This document shows, one piece after another, positions 45,003 to 55,545 of a stretch of 64,000 bases of DNA. Each line of letters opens with the position of its first letter. Position 1 is the stretch's first letter. Origin of the DNA: Fallopia convolvulus (Eukaryota; Streptophyta; Magnoliopsida; Caryophyllales; Polygonaceae); NCBI GenBank assembly GCA_964016875.1, contig OZ024735.1:2782469-2846468 (forward strand), given 5' to 3'. A program made the translations under genes and the position numbers. The notes under the pieces are model-generated. The model was not told the DNA's origin and searched no databases. It worked only from the letters and a program-made list of their open reading frames with translations.

Positions 45003-46418
45003 TCAAGGTGGCTCTTTTGCAGCTATGTTGGGGTCTTTAGGTACCCCATAATTAGCTTTGGAGGCATTATTGGCTTGAGTCACTAAATTTGGTCCTTTAT
45101 CTTCTATCAATATGCCCGGTATTCGTGCATAAGGGTTAGCGAATTCCAAAAACCAAGGTGGTCTGGACTCCTCTATAACATATACAGTGGGGCACGATGT
45201 AGGAACAAAGTATGAAGAAGAATCATAACCAGCATTAGCGAATTCATGGTTAGAATACTCACCTGGATTATAGCTTTGCATGTAGGACTCGGTAATGGGC
45301 CAAGGAGGTTCGGTAGGATCAGCTATGTCGAGTTCCGGTTGGGTCAACTCGATTTGTGCAGCCGCAGTCGGGTCATTAGCGTTTTGGTCCAAGCTGAATT
45401 CCACGTGTTCCTCTCCAATATCAAAGGTGAGAAGTCCTTTCCACACATCGACCCTAGCACTTGTTGTAGCTAGGAATGGCCTGCCTAGGATAATGGGGAC
45501 GTGGGGGTCTTCTGGCATATCGAGGACGATGAAATCATTCAGTATAAAGAATTTCCCAACTTGAATGGGATAGTCGTCCACGACTCCTGTAGCTTTTACG
45601 CATGATCCGTCTGCCATGTAGAGGTTCATGTCTACAGGCTCCAGTGGTCCAATGTTGGCTTTTGACCAGATTGAGAGAGGAAGTAAACTAGCACTGGCTC
45701 CTAGATCACATAGAGCTTTGAATTTGTGGTCGCCTATGCCAATTGTTATGGCAAACCTCCCTGGATCTCCTAGCTTTTCTGGTAGAGTAATAGATCGGAG
45801 CTCGTCTTGCGGCTCTGTGATGGATCTTTTCCTGCTAAGAATATCTTTCAAAAATTTCGTGTAAACCGGCATTTCGCTTAGGGCCTCAGCGAATGGGATG
45901 GAAATATTAATGCCCTGGAGAATCTTTACGAAACGCTTGAACTTACTCTCAGTAGAGTCCTTTGATTTCTTAATAGGGAAAGGAAGAGATATCACCATTC
46001 TCGGAACCAAGTCAGGCTCGAGAGGTGATGCTACCGGGTCGACACTAGGGTCGTTAGGTGCTCCTGGCGGGTCGTTATCGTACCTGATGGGGTTGTTAAC
46101 GAGCCTGTAATTGAGAGGAGGGCTGGGATTAGAAAACCTACCTGGACTAGGGTCGTTGACGACCCTGGGAGCTTCGTCACCATGGTGTGCTGGTTCGGTA
46201 CTCGCTCTCGCTGGGTCGTTACCGAGCTGCACCGTGGCGTCCTCTTCAGTCTTGTCTTTAGCTTGGACACGCTCCGATAGTGTCTTTCCGCTTCTAAGGT
46301 GTACTGCTGCTATTTGTCCCTTAGGGTTCTCCTCGGGACGACCCGGGAGTTGCCCTTGTCGTCTTGGAATCTGTGCAGCAAGGCTCCCTAGTTGTGAATC
46401 GACATTTTTCTTCCACAC
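45003..46418 (-). pseudogene. Athila gag C-terminus and aspartic protease
   Basis: The 471-codon open frame starts in the C-terminal part of gag (WKKNVDSQLGSLAAQIPRR, GQIAAVHLRSGKTL). A low-complexity linker with repeated NDP (VVNDP, YDNDP, APNDP) follows. The protease region has FVKILQGINISIPFAEAL, KALCDLGASASLLPLSIW (about 45732-45680) and VPIILGRPFLAT. Athila proteases typically have DLGAS at the active site, so the DLG here is normal for the lineage. The frame ends at 45003 with no link to RT. The start at 46418 is a frame change, not a true initiation site, because gag sequence overlaps upstream in another frame. Confidence 0.82.
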
Positions 46419-47746
46419 ATCGAACTCTCCCCATCGTTTAGTTGATTGTCAAGGTTGGCTTGAACTTCGTTAACTTTGTTGTTTACTCCGTTAATGCCTT
46501 CATGTAACCCTTGTACCCATGATGGTGGCTCCGGATAGCCTGAAGGTCGATACGGTACAGGTCGTCTATCCGGTGGAGGCACTGCATAGTTGCCCCACGT
46601 TGGATAATTGTTCGACCTGTCAAAATTACTAGGCTGGTTTCTGTATGGGCCTCTCATATAGTTCACTTCGGCATATGTTTCAGCGGCTCTTACCTGCTCT
46701 TTGTTAGTGCAAGCAGAAGTACTATGGGTAGAAGAGCCACACTCTTGACAAGATTGAGAGGATTTCAGAAAACTTACCTGCTTCTTCAGGCGGTTGACCT
46801 CGTCTTGTAGAAATTGATTTTTGACATCTGGGTCAACATCGTCCTTGTTAGGCATGTAGAGACGCTTCTGGGGCTTGGGAGATTGCTGGGTACCATACAT
46901 GTCATCATAGTTAGACAGCTTGTCCAACAATTCCCATGCAGCCGTAGGTTTCATCTCTATAAAACCGCACACTGTGTGCGTGTTGATGCGGTTCTTCGTC
47001 TCTGCATTAATACCCTGGAAAAAGATTTCTTGGAGCACATATAAAGGTTGCCCATGAGTGGGGCATTGTCTAAGCATCTCCTTAAATCTTTCCCACGTTT
47101 CAACAAAGGTCTCATTAGGCAGCTGGTGATAGGAGGTGATACGCTTTCTCAACTCCGTTGTCTTGGCAGGAGGGAAAAATTTTGTAAGAAATTGATCACA
47201 CAAAGTTTCCTAAGTCCTGATAGACTTAGAAGGTAAGCTCTCCAACCAGCTTAGGGCCTTTCCAGTGAGAGACGACCTGAAAGCTTTTAACAGAACATAT
47301 TCTAGTGACACACCTTCAGCAACTATAGTGTCACATAAATCAAGAAAATTCCTAATATGTTCCATAGGGCACTCAGAAGGTTTCCCTTTAAACTAAGCCC
47401 GTTTGATCAAGGATATAAACTGAGACTTAATCTCAAAAGGTTTCTCTATCTCCGGAAGCACAATTGGAGACTCTGGCACCCTCAATTCTTTGGCATTCCT
47501 CGGATAGGCATTCTTCTCTTCTTGTAGACGAGCACTGTTGACTCGTTAACGCTCAGCCTCGGTAGCAACGGCTTCTTTCTCGATTTTTAAAGCCTCCATC
47601 TGCCTCTGTAGTTCAGCCATCTGACGAATCAACTCCTCGGGTGTAGCCATAGCTCGGTTTTCTCGGCGTCTACGGTGCAGAGAACGTTCAGGTTCGGAAT
47701 AGTAACCGGCATTATCAAATTCGATCCTTCGACATCCAGCTGGCAT
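46388..47746 (-). pseudogene. gag: Athila gag
   Basis: The ATG at 47746 gives MPAGCRRIEFDNAGYYSEP, then a heptad-rich segment (EELIRQMAELQRQMEALKIE). A TAA near 47546 interrupts it. Beyond this the same frame reads the capsid core EHIRNFLDLCDTI and LTGKALSWLESLPSKSI, with further TAG codons near 47393 and 47210. The region 47203-46388 is open: FLTKFFPPAKTTELRKRI, then a zinc-knuckle-like CQECGSSTHSTSAC. A frameshift near 46420 leads into the protease frame. Confidence 0.8.
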
Positions 47747-47841
47747 ACGCTGAGAAAACAGACAAAGAAAACAAAAATTAAAAACAAAAACGGGGTCGGG
47801 CTATTCCCAAACCCACAGATAAACAAAAAAACACTGTTGCT

Positions 47842-47859
47842 TCCCCGACAACGGTGCCA
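47842..47859 (-). promoter_or_regulatory. Athila derivative primer-binding site
   Basis: On the minus strand this reads TGGCACCGTTGTCGGGGA, close to the Athila-type primer site TGGCGCCGTTGTCGGGG. It lies three bases after the LTR end at 47863, which fixes the LTR boundary and strand. Confidence 0.85.
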
Positions 47860-47862
47860 ATT

Positions 47863-49504
47863 TGTTGAGGGAGGGTTTATTGAAAACAAATAAATTTATA
47901 GTCAAGACCCCGCTGAGTATAGGGGAGTCAGGATCGTTCCACGGGAAGCACGGCTGTTTGTTTATCAAACTACTAAGAGAAATAAAACAAAGCAAAACAA
48001 CACACCACACCTACGACCAACCTCGTTAACGACTTTGTCAAGGTCATTAACGAACCCGGGTAAACTACGAAAACACACACTAACGACCTAAGAACAGGTT
48101 CGGTACCGAGACAACGAACTTAGTAACGAATATAATCGAAGAAATTCAAATAAGAACAAAAATCTAGGACAAGGGTCACCACAACATAACCATGCATATA
48201 AACTCGTAAGAAGATAAAGATCATGCCTTTAAATAGATAAATCATCAACTTTCGTTGATTAGCAAGCAAATCAATTCATTCTCATAACCTAATTCACCCA
48301 ATCACTTGTTTTTGATCCAAAGCTCGAAACTTTCGCAATCGAACAATATCAACATTCAAGTTACTAACTTTTCCTTTCGAACAAGTTAAGAACTCAAATT
48401 ACCTCGATTCTCATCTAGGCATAAACACAACAAGCAATCTAAGAATAGATAAAAGGCATTCAACACAATCTACTTACTCATAAAACAATGCATAACTATG
48501 CCGGGTTTAACCCCGACCCTAGATAGGAAAACTACTCACTACTCATAATTATAAAGCAAACAACTTAAATAAGAGAAAACATTGAAAACAAAACAAACTA
48601 CTTCAAATTACTATGAAAAATATCGTCTTACAAACTTTAGAAGAAACCGAAAACAACAGGAATACCGAACAGAATAATGATTAACGACCTGGCTTCACTC
48701 TTATTCCACCTCGGTTTGACCTCCTCTCCGACTCGGCTCTCTCTCGGCTCTCCTCAATCTGATCTCTACTCTAACCCCCCCCCCCCCAGGCTAGAAAAGA
48801 AGGGTATTTATACTAATAAAGCTATCTAATAAAAAGGCTAGAAGGTAAAAACTTTCCTAAAAGATAGAAACTAACCCTAAAAAGATAGAAATAAAACCTA
48901 AAAAGATAACAAGACCTAAAACATAAAATATAATAACCCTAAAACTCATTAAAACCCCTACCGACACGGAATAAATTTCCGCAGTAGACATAACAATGAA
49001 CTCTCAAAAAACTCTATCTCTAAGCCTCGTTAACGACCCTTCACAGCCTCGTTAACGAGCCTGGATTTGGCTTTCTTCAACACTTCAACTCTAAAAATCT
49101 TGACTTTGACTCCTTTATCCGCGTATTCTTCCGTCTTCCACCATAGTACTACATTCAACTCCAAAAAGTGCTCCTTCCTTGCTTAAACCCTACAAAAAGA
49201 CACAAAACGGAGTAGCTTCCATACTTTTCAGAAAATATGCAAACTCATCTAAAAACACACAAAACTAACTCTAAAACTACTAAGGCATTGTTTCACTTTC
49301 TCTACAAAATCCCTTTCTACCCAAAATTCACTTTTAATCCTCCTGAAATCCGTGCAACTCTCTCTACTTTTTACGTTTTTCGAGACATTACAAATCACTT
49401 TTCACCCCAAAACCCCTTTCTACCCACAAGTGAAACAACCCCTAAAACTAAACCTAACAAACTAAGAAAACACACTAAAAACTATACCAAAAACATGAAT
49501 ATAA
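47863..49504 (-). repeat. Athila derivative, shared LTR
   Basis: This LTR is the 5' LTR of the internal region at 36555-47862 and the 3' LTR of the partial internal region at 49505-52808. It is nearly identical to 35137-36554, plus about 75 bases near 48610-48685 (missing in the other copy) and a 159-base MITE at 49284-49442. A run of 13 C lies at about 48776-48788. Confidence 0.84.
49284..49442. mobile_element. Tourist-like (PIF/Harbinger) MITE
   Basis: A 159-base insertion absent from the other Athila LTR (near 36493). The ends are GGCATTGTTTCACTT and, on the other strand, GGGGTTGTTTCACTT. The flanks are TAA (49281-49283 and 49443-49445), the 3-base target typical of PIF/Harbinger elements. 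It contains no gene. Confidence 0.82.
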
Positions 49505-50055
49505 AAATACCCCATACTTAGACTTGCTTGTCCTCAAGCAATCACTAAACTCTAATCAAAACCAAACAATCATACTCATCAAGCTCATAGCCATCATCTA
49601 AAAAGCAACTTCAACACATAGAAGAAAATAGCAAATGACTATTAATGTCATCACACATATATGCACCAAATAGACATAAGAAAATACAATCCAACCTCAC
49701 AAGGGATAATGTGTGTTTCACTCGACTCTCAAGTGTTGAGGCTTATAAATTTAATCTCTCAACTCATCTTATATACAAAAACTCATAGAAATTGGAACTT
49801 ATACACCAAACTCTCCACCCAAGATTTGTCAAAACAAGCAAAAATCATCAAGAGAACTTAGGGGGCTCAATGAAAAACTTCATAGAAGCTTCCATTCGGT
49901 TGGGTTGTAATGGGGCTTGGTAAAGACAATAAGGTGTGGAAAATATTTTGGCTATGTGGTACTAATAATATCCGGGAATCAAAAGACTCCTAAAAACTCA
50001 CACATAAACAAAAACTCTCATAAAAACAATATACCAAACTCACTCTTCAATATGC
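49505..50055 (-). other. Athila derivative, 3' untranslated region of the second unit
   Basis: Near-identical to 36555-37110. It ends at 50055, where about 1.2 kb of Athila sequence present in the first unit is missing and a 40-base duplication marks the join. No gene. Confidence 0.7.
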
Positions 50056-51655
50056 AGGTGGTGGAAAATAATGCTCGAAGTTCCCCATGAAGTCAACTTT
50101 TCTGACTGACTCAACGCCCAGGTGGTGGAAAATAATGCTCGAAGTTCCCCATGAAGTCATACATCGACCTCCAGCGCTATGAATCATCCACCTCTCTTTG
50201 CTGATGCCTCGTATCCTCAAATGCCATGCGAGCATAATAGACACTCTCCCATCTATCCATCCTCCGATCAATATGTGTCTGCTGAAGGTTAAGCTGTTGC
50301 ATCTGAGCTGAAAGATCTTCGGCCCATGGTGGCGGGATACTTGATCCAGTGTACTCGGGCTGAGGAGGTGGTTGGTAGTGAGGCTGGAAATGGTCTTGAT
50401 AAAGCACTGGGTTGTATGGCATGATACCATAAGAATGAGGGTCGATAGGTTGCTGCGGGGGGTCGTTACCGACGTTGTAAGCATCGGTAGAAGCCTCGAA
50501 GTGGTCATTAACGACCCTGGTGGGCTCGTTAACGAAGACATTGGTGCCTAGAATTTCTGTATCGAGGTCATCCTCCTCGATGTCGAGCTCCTCTGTACCT
50601 CCCTCGATAGCTGCCTCTTTAGTCTCATCTTCAACTTCCATCTCTTCTCCCTCTCTTTGAAACCGGGACTCGCTTGGTCGGAGCGTTAACTCATCTTCTG
50701 GCTTCGGCTCTAACGGGAATGCATGCCCTGTCCATGCCTCGTACCAATTCGGTACATACAGAAGCTCCAGCTTATCCAGGGTATGTGCAACATCTCGGCC
50801 TAGAACTTTTATAATGTACCCATCCGGAACCTGAGTGAAAATACCGGAGCTAAACATATAGTTCCTGTTGAGCAGCTGAGCGTGGGCCGGTGTGTAGAGG
50901 GTGAGATCAACTCCAAGATTGGTCGCCAAGAGACTAACCAGATTCCCGCACCATACTTCCTTTGACTTGATTGACTTCTCCACATTGTATAGCCATTCGT
51001 ACCCCAAGTTCAATGGGGCGGGCTCCTAAAAAAGAATAGTGCGGAGGCATACAACTTCTATCCTTGTCGGCCTGTTCAGCTCTCTCTTAGGCCAAAATGT
51101 AGCGGCTAGAACTCGTAGAATGATCCTAAATATGGGGTTGATGATGCTTGCCTCGGGTAGTGCTGCAGCGGAGGGCTCTTCCTCCCTAGTGATGTATCTC
51201 CAAGTCCTCGTCACCTTGTAGTCCTTCAGATTGTAATCTCGAGAAGGATTGGGAAGCTCAAGAATGGTGTTGAACTCTGCCAAAGTAAACTCACAGTTCA
51301 CATTACCGAGCCTGAATCTGATTCCTCCTTCCGAAGTCTTCGTCGGGAAGCTCGTCTCAAGAGTGGCTACAAACTCGGATGTGAGAGCCGGAAAGTGTGG
51401 TAAATTCTCCTTCTTTAATAAGAGAGGCACACCGAGAATAGCGAAGGCCTCCTTGACATCATCGTAGATCCGTATTTGATTTGCACTCGACCTAGAGAAC
51501 CACCTAGTGTTGTGGTCCTTGTCTAGTATGGCATTGTAGCGGTCTGCTTGTCCTTGAGTGCGCAAGATCACTTTGTCCATGCGGGGTGGAGATAGGGACC
51601 ATTGATTCCTCCTCTTCTTTTGGGCTCGGATTGTGGCTCGGCTAGAACTTTCCAT
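50056..51655 (-). pseudogene. Athila ORF-1-like extra gene, copy 2
   Basis: The ATG at 51655 gives MESSSRATIRAQKKR. It is a close copy of 42223-43824 with the same domain (FTLAEFNTILELPNPSR, FRIILRVLAATFWPKRELNR). The in-frame TAG after ILF (51026-51028) is at exactly the same place as in copy 1. The second half is open to 50177 and keeps the original frame: PPPWAEDLSAQMQQLNLQQ, then HIDRRMDRWESVYYARMAFE and a TGA. The gene may originally have extended further. Resemblance to PF03078 as for copy 1; function unknown. Confidence 0.65.
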
Positions 51656-52808
51656 GTGGACCTACAAGGAATACAACTTTTCCAAGATAAGATCCACTCA
51701 ATTAGATAGACAAGAGACCCCATACTTGGTCTCGGAATAGCTCTCGGAATCCCTCGTTAACTGCCCAATTGGGGTCGGTAACGGGTTTGGACTGGTTTTT
51801 CAGCTTTGATGATACGCAGGGTCGTTAATGAGCCTGTACAAGAACCAGTCGAAAATTTCCGAGTGTAAAAGACTCTAAAATTTAGCCATAAATCAAGCAT
51901 GCATCCCCTATAATCCTATGTAAGACACACAATCGGGTATACGCACCCCATACTTACTCGATTACCCATCCCGAACATGCTATAATTGCCCAAGAAAGTC
52001 ATGGTGAAGATCAAAACAATTCCAAAACAAGGTAGTTCATGCTTTTCTTAATCAAATTGCAATGGAGAATCGAGCAAGAACAAACCCATAGAAATCAAAA
52101 TCAACCACCAATACATTAAGCAACAAACTCATTGAGCAACAAAAACATGCCATTCGATCCTCTATGAACAAGATATGAACTTTTGACCCTATAAACCATG
52201 AATCATGCAATAGAGAGTTAGGGTTTAGAAATCATACCGGTAAAACGAGAATTTGAAGAACAAAGATCGAAGATTTGGGGTGGTTAATGAGTTCGGATCC
52301 CGTCGGTAAACAGAGCAAGGGCGGCGAACTTCGTTAACTAAGTGGGTCTCCGAAGTTCGGTGACGGTGAGGATTCCGATCGGTGGTGAGGAATTTCGGTA
52401 GGGATCTTGGGGGATTTAAGCTTCTAGATTAAGAGATTGAGAGTAGAATTTTTTGGAGGTTTAGAAGGGTTAATAGAAGAGGCTAGGGGTAGGGGAAGAG
52501 GTGAAAGGGGGCGGCACATGGTAGGATAGAAGATAAATTAGGGTTAAAAAAACTTACCTGCCCGTTTGTTGATTCGGGTCGCCGACTTGGGTCGTTAACG
52601 ACCCGCCGTAGGCTTTCTTGAGTGATTTACGAGCCCAACTCCTGCATCTTATTAGCTAAAATCTATTCTATCTTTCTACTTCTAATCTACTTACTAAAAC
52701 TCAAAAGAAAAATAGGAAAAAGAAAAAGAGAAAAGAAAAAAAACTAAACTATACTAAAAGCGGGTTGCCTCCCGTAAGCGCTATTTTTAACGTCGTCTGC
52801 CCGACGTA
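51656..52808 (-). other. Athila derivative, spacer of the second unit, truncated
   Basis: Near-identical to 43825-44995, again without pol motifs, with palindromes near 51753, 51825, 52332 and 52592. It ends at the junction with the chromovirus LTR. Because both units lack pol in the same way, pol was lost before they became tandem. Confidence 0.7.
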
Positions 52809-54986
52809 CTTTTTGGGCTTGTTACTGCTGCAAACCGAACCATAGAAAGAATCAGAACGGAACGTCATGCGCGGGAAGAAAGATTTGAAACTTTTACCGC
52901 CGACGATCACCAGCTCCTCTGACTGCCACCCACCGCGAGGGCTGCCACCGGGCAACACCCAACCACCCTCGAGCTCCTGGTTTGAGCCACTAATGGGTTG
53001 AACGAGCCATAGGCTCAAGTGAAGGTAAAATACGATCGAAGTTAATTAGTGGTTTGGGCTCGGAGCCACCGCATGATCAGTCGATTCCGTTTTACTAATT
53101 AATTTTATAGTTTTTATAATCTTGACGTTGATACGGTCTCGTAGGTTCAAACGGCTCGAGAAACGGATGTCGGGATCTTTACTTATAGCGAATACAAGTT
53201 TTGACATCGATTGGCAAGTAAAGGACTTCAAACATTTACTCAGGATTTTTTGTTAATCAGTACGACCCGAGACTTGGTCACCTTTAAGAACCGTTACTAA
53301 TGAACAATTTTTCTTTAGAAAATTTTTTCAAAAGTGAAACGGTTAGTTACGTATAAATTCGTCAAGATGGCTCCTTAAAGCGTGATAGCTAAGGATTAAG
53401 TATAAATCGATATTCGGAAATCAATTCGTTTATCGATTAGGAAATTATAGAATTTGATTATACAACTAATAAGTGTATCTGTGAGCTCGTTGTTGAGAAA
53501 TCATTTGCTATATTTGGCAGAAGGGTGATTAAGATTACTGTTAGAACCACTAAGAGCGTTGAGCACGCCTTCTAAGGCAAGTGGACAATTCTCTCTTGTG
53601 TTATGGTTATTAATGAGGAATTGAATTCCATTTGATCCTCATGTTGGGAATTGTATGTTGAATAAAGTTTGATAGGTTGTTATTTTGTTAGAAATAACGA
53701 CCATGTCGTTATTTCAGTTTTTACGCTAGGAACTGAACTTAGGACCGTTGTGTGACCTTGTGTGATTAGCTGTCTCATGCTGAGACATGGTTATGAAGTA
53801 AGATGGTAGAGATGGGAGTTTAGACTCCAAAACATCTCTTTAGTGGTCCTAAGCTGAAACACTGTTGCAAAATAAGTAGTCCAGGGGTAGGAGCCGAGTC
53901 TCTAATGACCTCTTTATAACAAAGTTTGTATTGGGGGCGTATCTTACTAGCGCATACCAATATTGGAGTCATGACTCATGTCTTGCTCCACGTTGGAGGA
54001 GGACAATGGTTCACTCTAGCTAAGTGCAAAAGGAACTGATGTGGGTCAAGTGGTCACGGATGAAATAGGCCCTCTCACCCTGACGACATCAGTTACAAGG
54101 AATTTATCGGCAGTAGTTTGGGTCGATTAAAAGTTATTAAAATGAATGTGTATTGTTAAAATCATAAAGTGAAGAGAGTGTGATAGGCACGTTTATGTAA
54201 CTGAATGGTTAGTTCTTTTGATAACCATTCTTGCTCCTGATTAAGGTTGATTCTTAATCAAACTTTGATTAAGTTAAGCTGATTAGTCGTTGAAGACGAT
54301 GGAGAATGTTGTGTGTCTAGTATAAGTTTCCATTAATCGTTTATGCTTCTTAAAGAAACCACAAGCTGTGGTGCTCTCCCTCTTGGTTATGAAAGTCTTC
54401 TTCTTATATAAGACTACTAACTGTTGGATCATAATCCGAGTCTAATTGGATTTTAATTCCAATATGTTTAGTTACAACCGTAAGAACCAAGTTAGTTTCT
54501 CCACTTGCTTAGTCTTTCATTAGACTAACCCGTCCATCTTCTTTTCTTTTATATGGTCGGCTGGTGTCAACCGTTGGTATACGACACATCAGACTCTTCT
54601 TGGAAGTTGATTCAAGAGGTGAATCCAGTGGTTTGAAGCTTTAGAAGTTGAAGAAAGGTTTCCAATGGCTATGCTTGAGTGAAGTTCTTGGTTAAATGCT
54701 GCAAAGCGAAGTGGGAAAGAAGTTAAGAACCTATGGAAAACTTTTTAAAGACTTTGTTCAAATAGAGAATTGTTCTATTTATTTATTCTTTTTAAGTTAA
54801 GGTTTGTATAAGACCTTTTACTTGTTTTTCCACTGTAATATTTAACTTAATTTTGTTAGGTTTTAAATTTTTTCTTATACCTTGTTCTAGTATGTTCTAT
54901 CAGGTTAACGCCTTGGGTAACTCTGGTTTAGTCCTAATCGGGGTTACGGGCGGTAATACCACTAGGGTAAGTAAGGGGGTGTTACA

Positions 54987-55545
54987 GATACTATTTGGTT
55001 TTCAAACTTCACAAAAGTTATACCAAGGAAATCTTCGCATGCTCTTATTATGGATCCTTCTTGGAATCCACTTTCATTTCCAAGGTTTCAAACATCCATC
55101 ACAAAACCATTTTCTCAAAAGTTATTAGCAACTTATTCCTCTTTCTCTTTCTATCTCTTCTCGAGTTTACCCTTGCAACTTAACCATTTTCCATAATGGT
55201 TCTATGATAACACCCATATAGAATTCTCCGTAATTCTATACAGAAGATGAAAGTCTTAAACAAGACTTAGGAACTTTTAGCTGTGATACCACTTCTTTAA
55301 CATCCCCTTACTTACCCTGGTGGTATTACCGCCAGTAACCCCGATTAGGACTAAACCAGAGTTACCCAAGGCTTTAACCTAATAGAACATACTAGAACAA
55401 GGTATAAGAAACCATTTAAAACCTAACAAAATTAAGATAAATATTATAGCGGAAAAACAAGTAAAAGGTCTTAAACAAACCTTAACTTAAAAAGAATAAA
55501 TAAATAGAACAACCTTCTATTTGAACAAAGTCTTTAAAAAGTTCT
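54987..55545 (-). mobile_element. Inverted chromovirus fragment: LTR end, primer site and leader
   Basis: From 55545 leftward on the minus strand this is the 3' end of the C-family LTR, finishing at about 55297 (GGGGATGTTAAAG). TGGTATCACAGC at 55291-55280 follows, close to the Met-tRNA primer site TGGTATCAGAGC, and then about 290 bases of leader to 54987. It therefore shows the 5' LTR to leader junction of this chromovirus family, in opposite orientation to copies C3 and C4 on either side. Confidence 0.72.

Larger units (their letters stand above)
35290..52600. repeat. Dispersed TCGTTAACGA-type palindromes
   Basis: At least twenty copies of GTCGTTAACGAC or CTCGTTAACGAG and close variants (GTTACCGA, ATTAACGA, GTTAATGA) occur throughout the Athila derivative: LTRs (35317, 36240, 36261, 48026, 49029, 49050), 3' region (37258, 37280), ORF-1-like genes (42616, 42675, 42693, 50462, 50507, 50527), spacers (43922, 44015, 44776, 51753, 52592), protease/gag linker (46040-46215) and gag (47540). 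They are often flanked by GGGTC or CCT. They are not seen in the gag-only element inserted within. Confidence 0.75.
35137..52808 (-). mobile_element. Tandem, pol-less Athila derivative
   Basis: On the minus strand the order is: truncated internal region (52808-49505) with an ORF-1-like gene, LTR (49504-47863), primer site, gag, protease, spacer without pol, a second ORF-1-like gene, 3' region, LTR (36554-35137). One LTR therefore serves two internal regions, as expected from unequal recombination between LTRs. RT, RNase H and integrase are missing; only about 1.2 kb separates protease from the ORF-1-like gene. It also carries the gag-only element at 37291-41246. The right end stops inside the internal region at 52808, so no target duplication can be seen. 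Confidence 0.85.
33238..54986 (+). mobile_element. Chromovirus 3' LTR, copy C3, split by insertions
   Basis: The LTR starts TGTAATAACTGTGG at 33238 and ends GGGGGTGTTACA at 54986. True LTR sequence is 33238-33709, 35010-35136 and 52809-54986, about 2.8 kb in all. The gaps are the Athila-type LTR at 33710-35009 and the Athila tandem derivative at 35137-52808. About 45 bases present in copy C4 (near 60713-60757) are missing at the second junction, so that insertion came with or was followed by a deletion. Confidence 0.85.

Noticed and set aside
46111..46473. 120-codon plus-strand frame opposite the Athila protease ORF
   Set aside because: Composition mirrors the Pro-rich linker on the other strand, with no family match.
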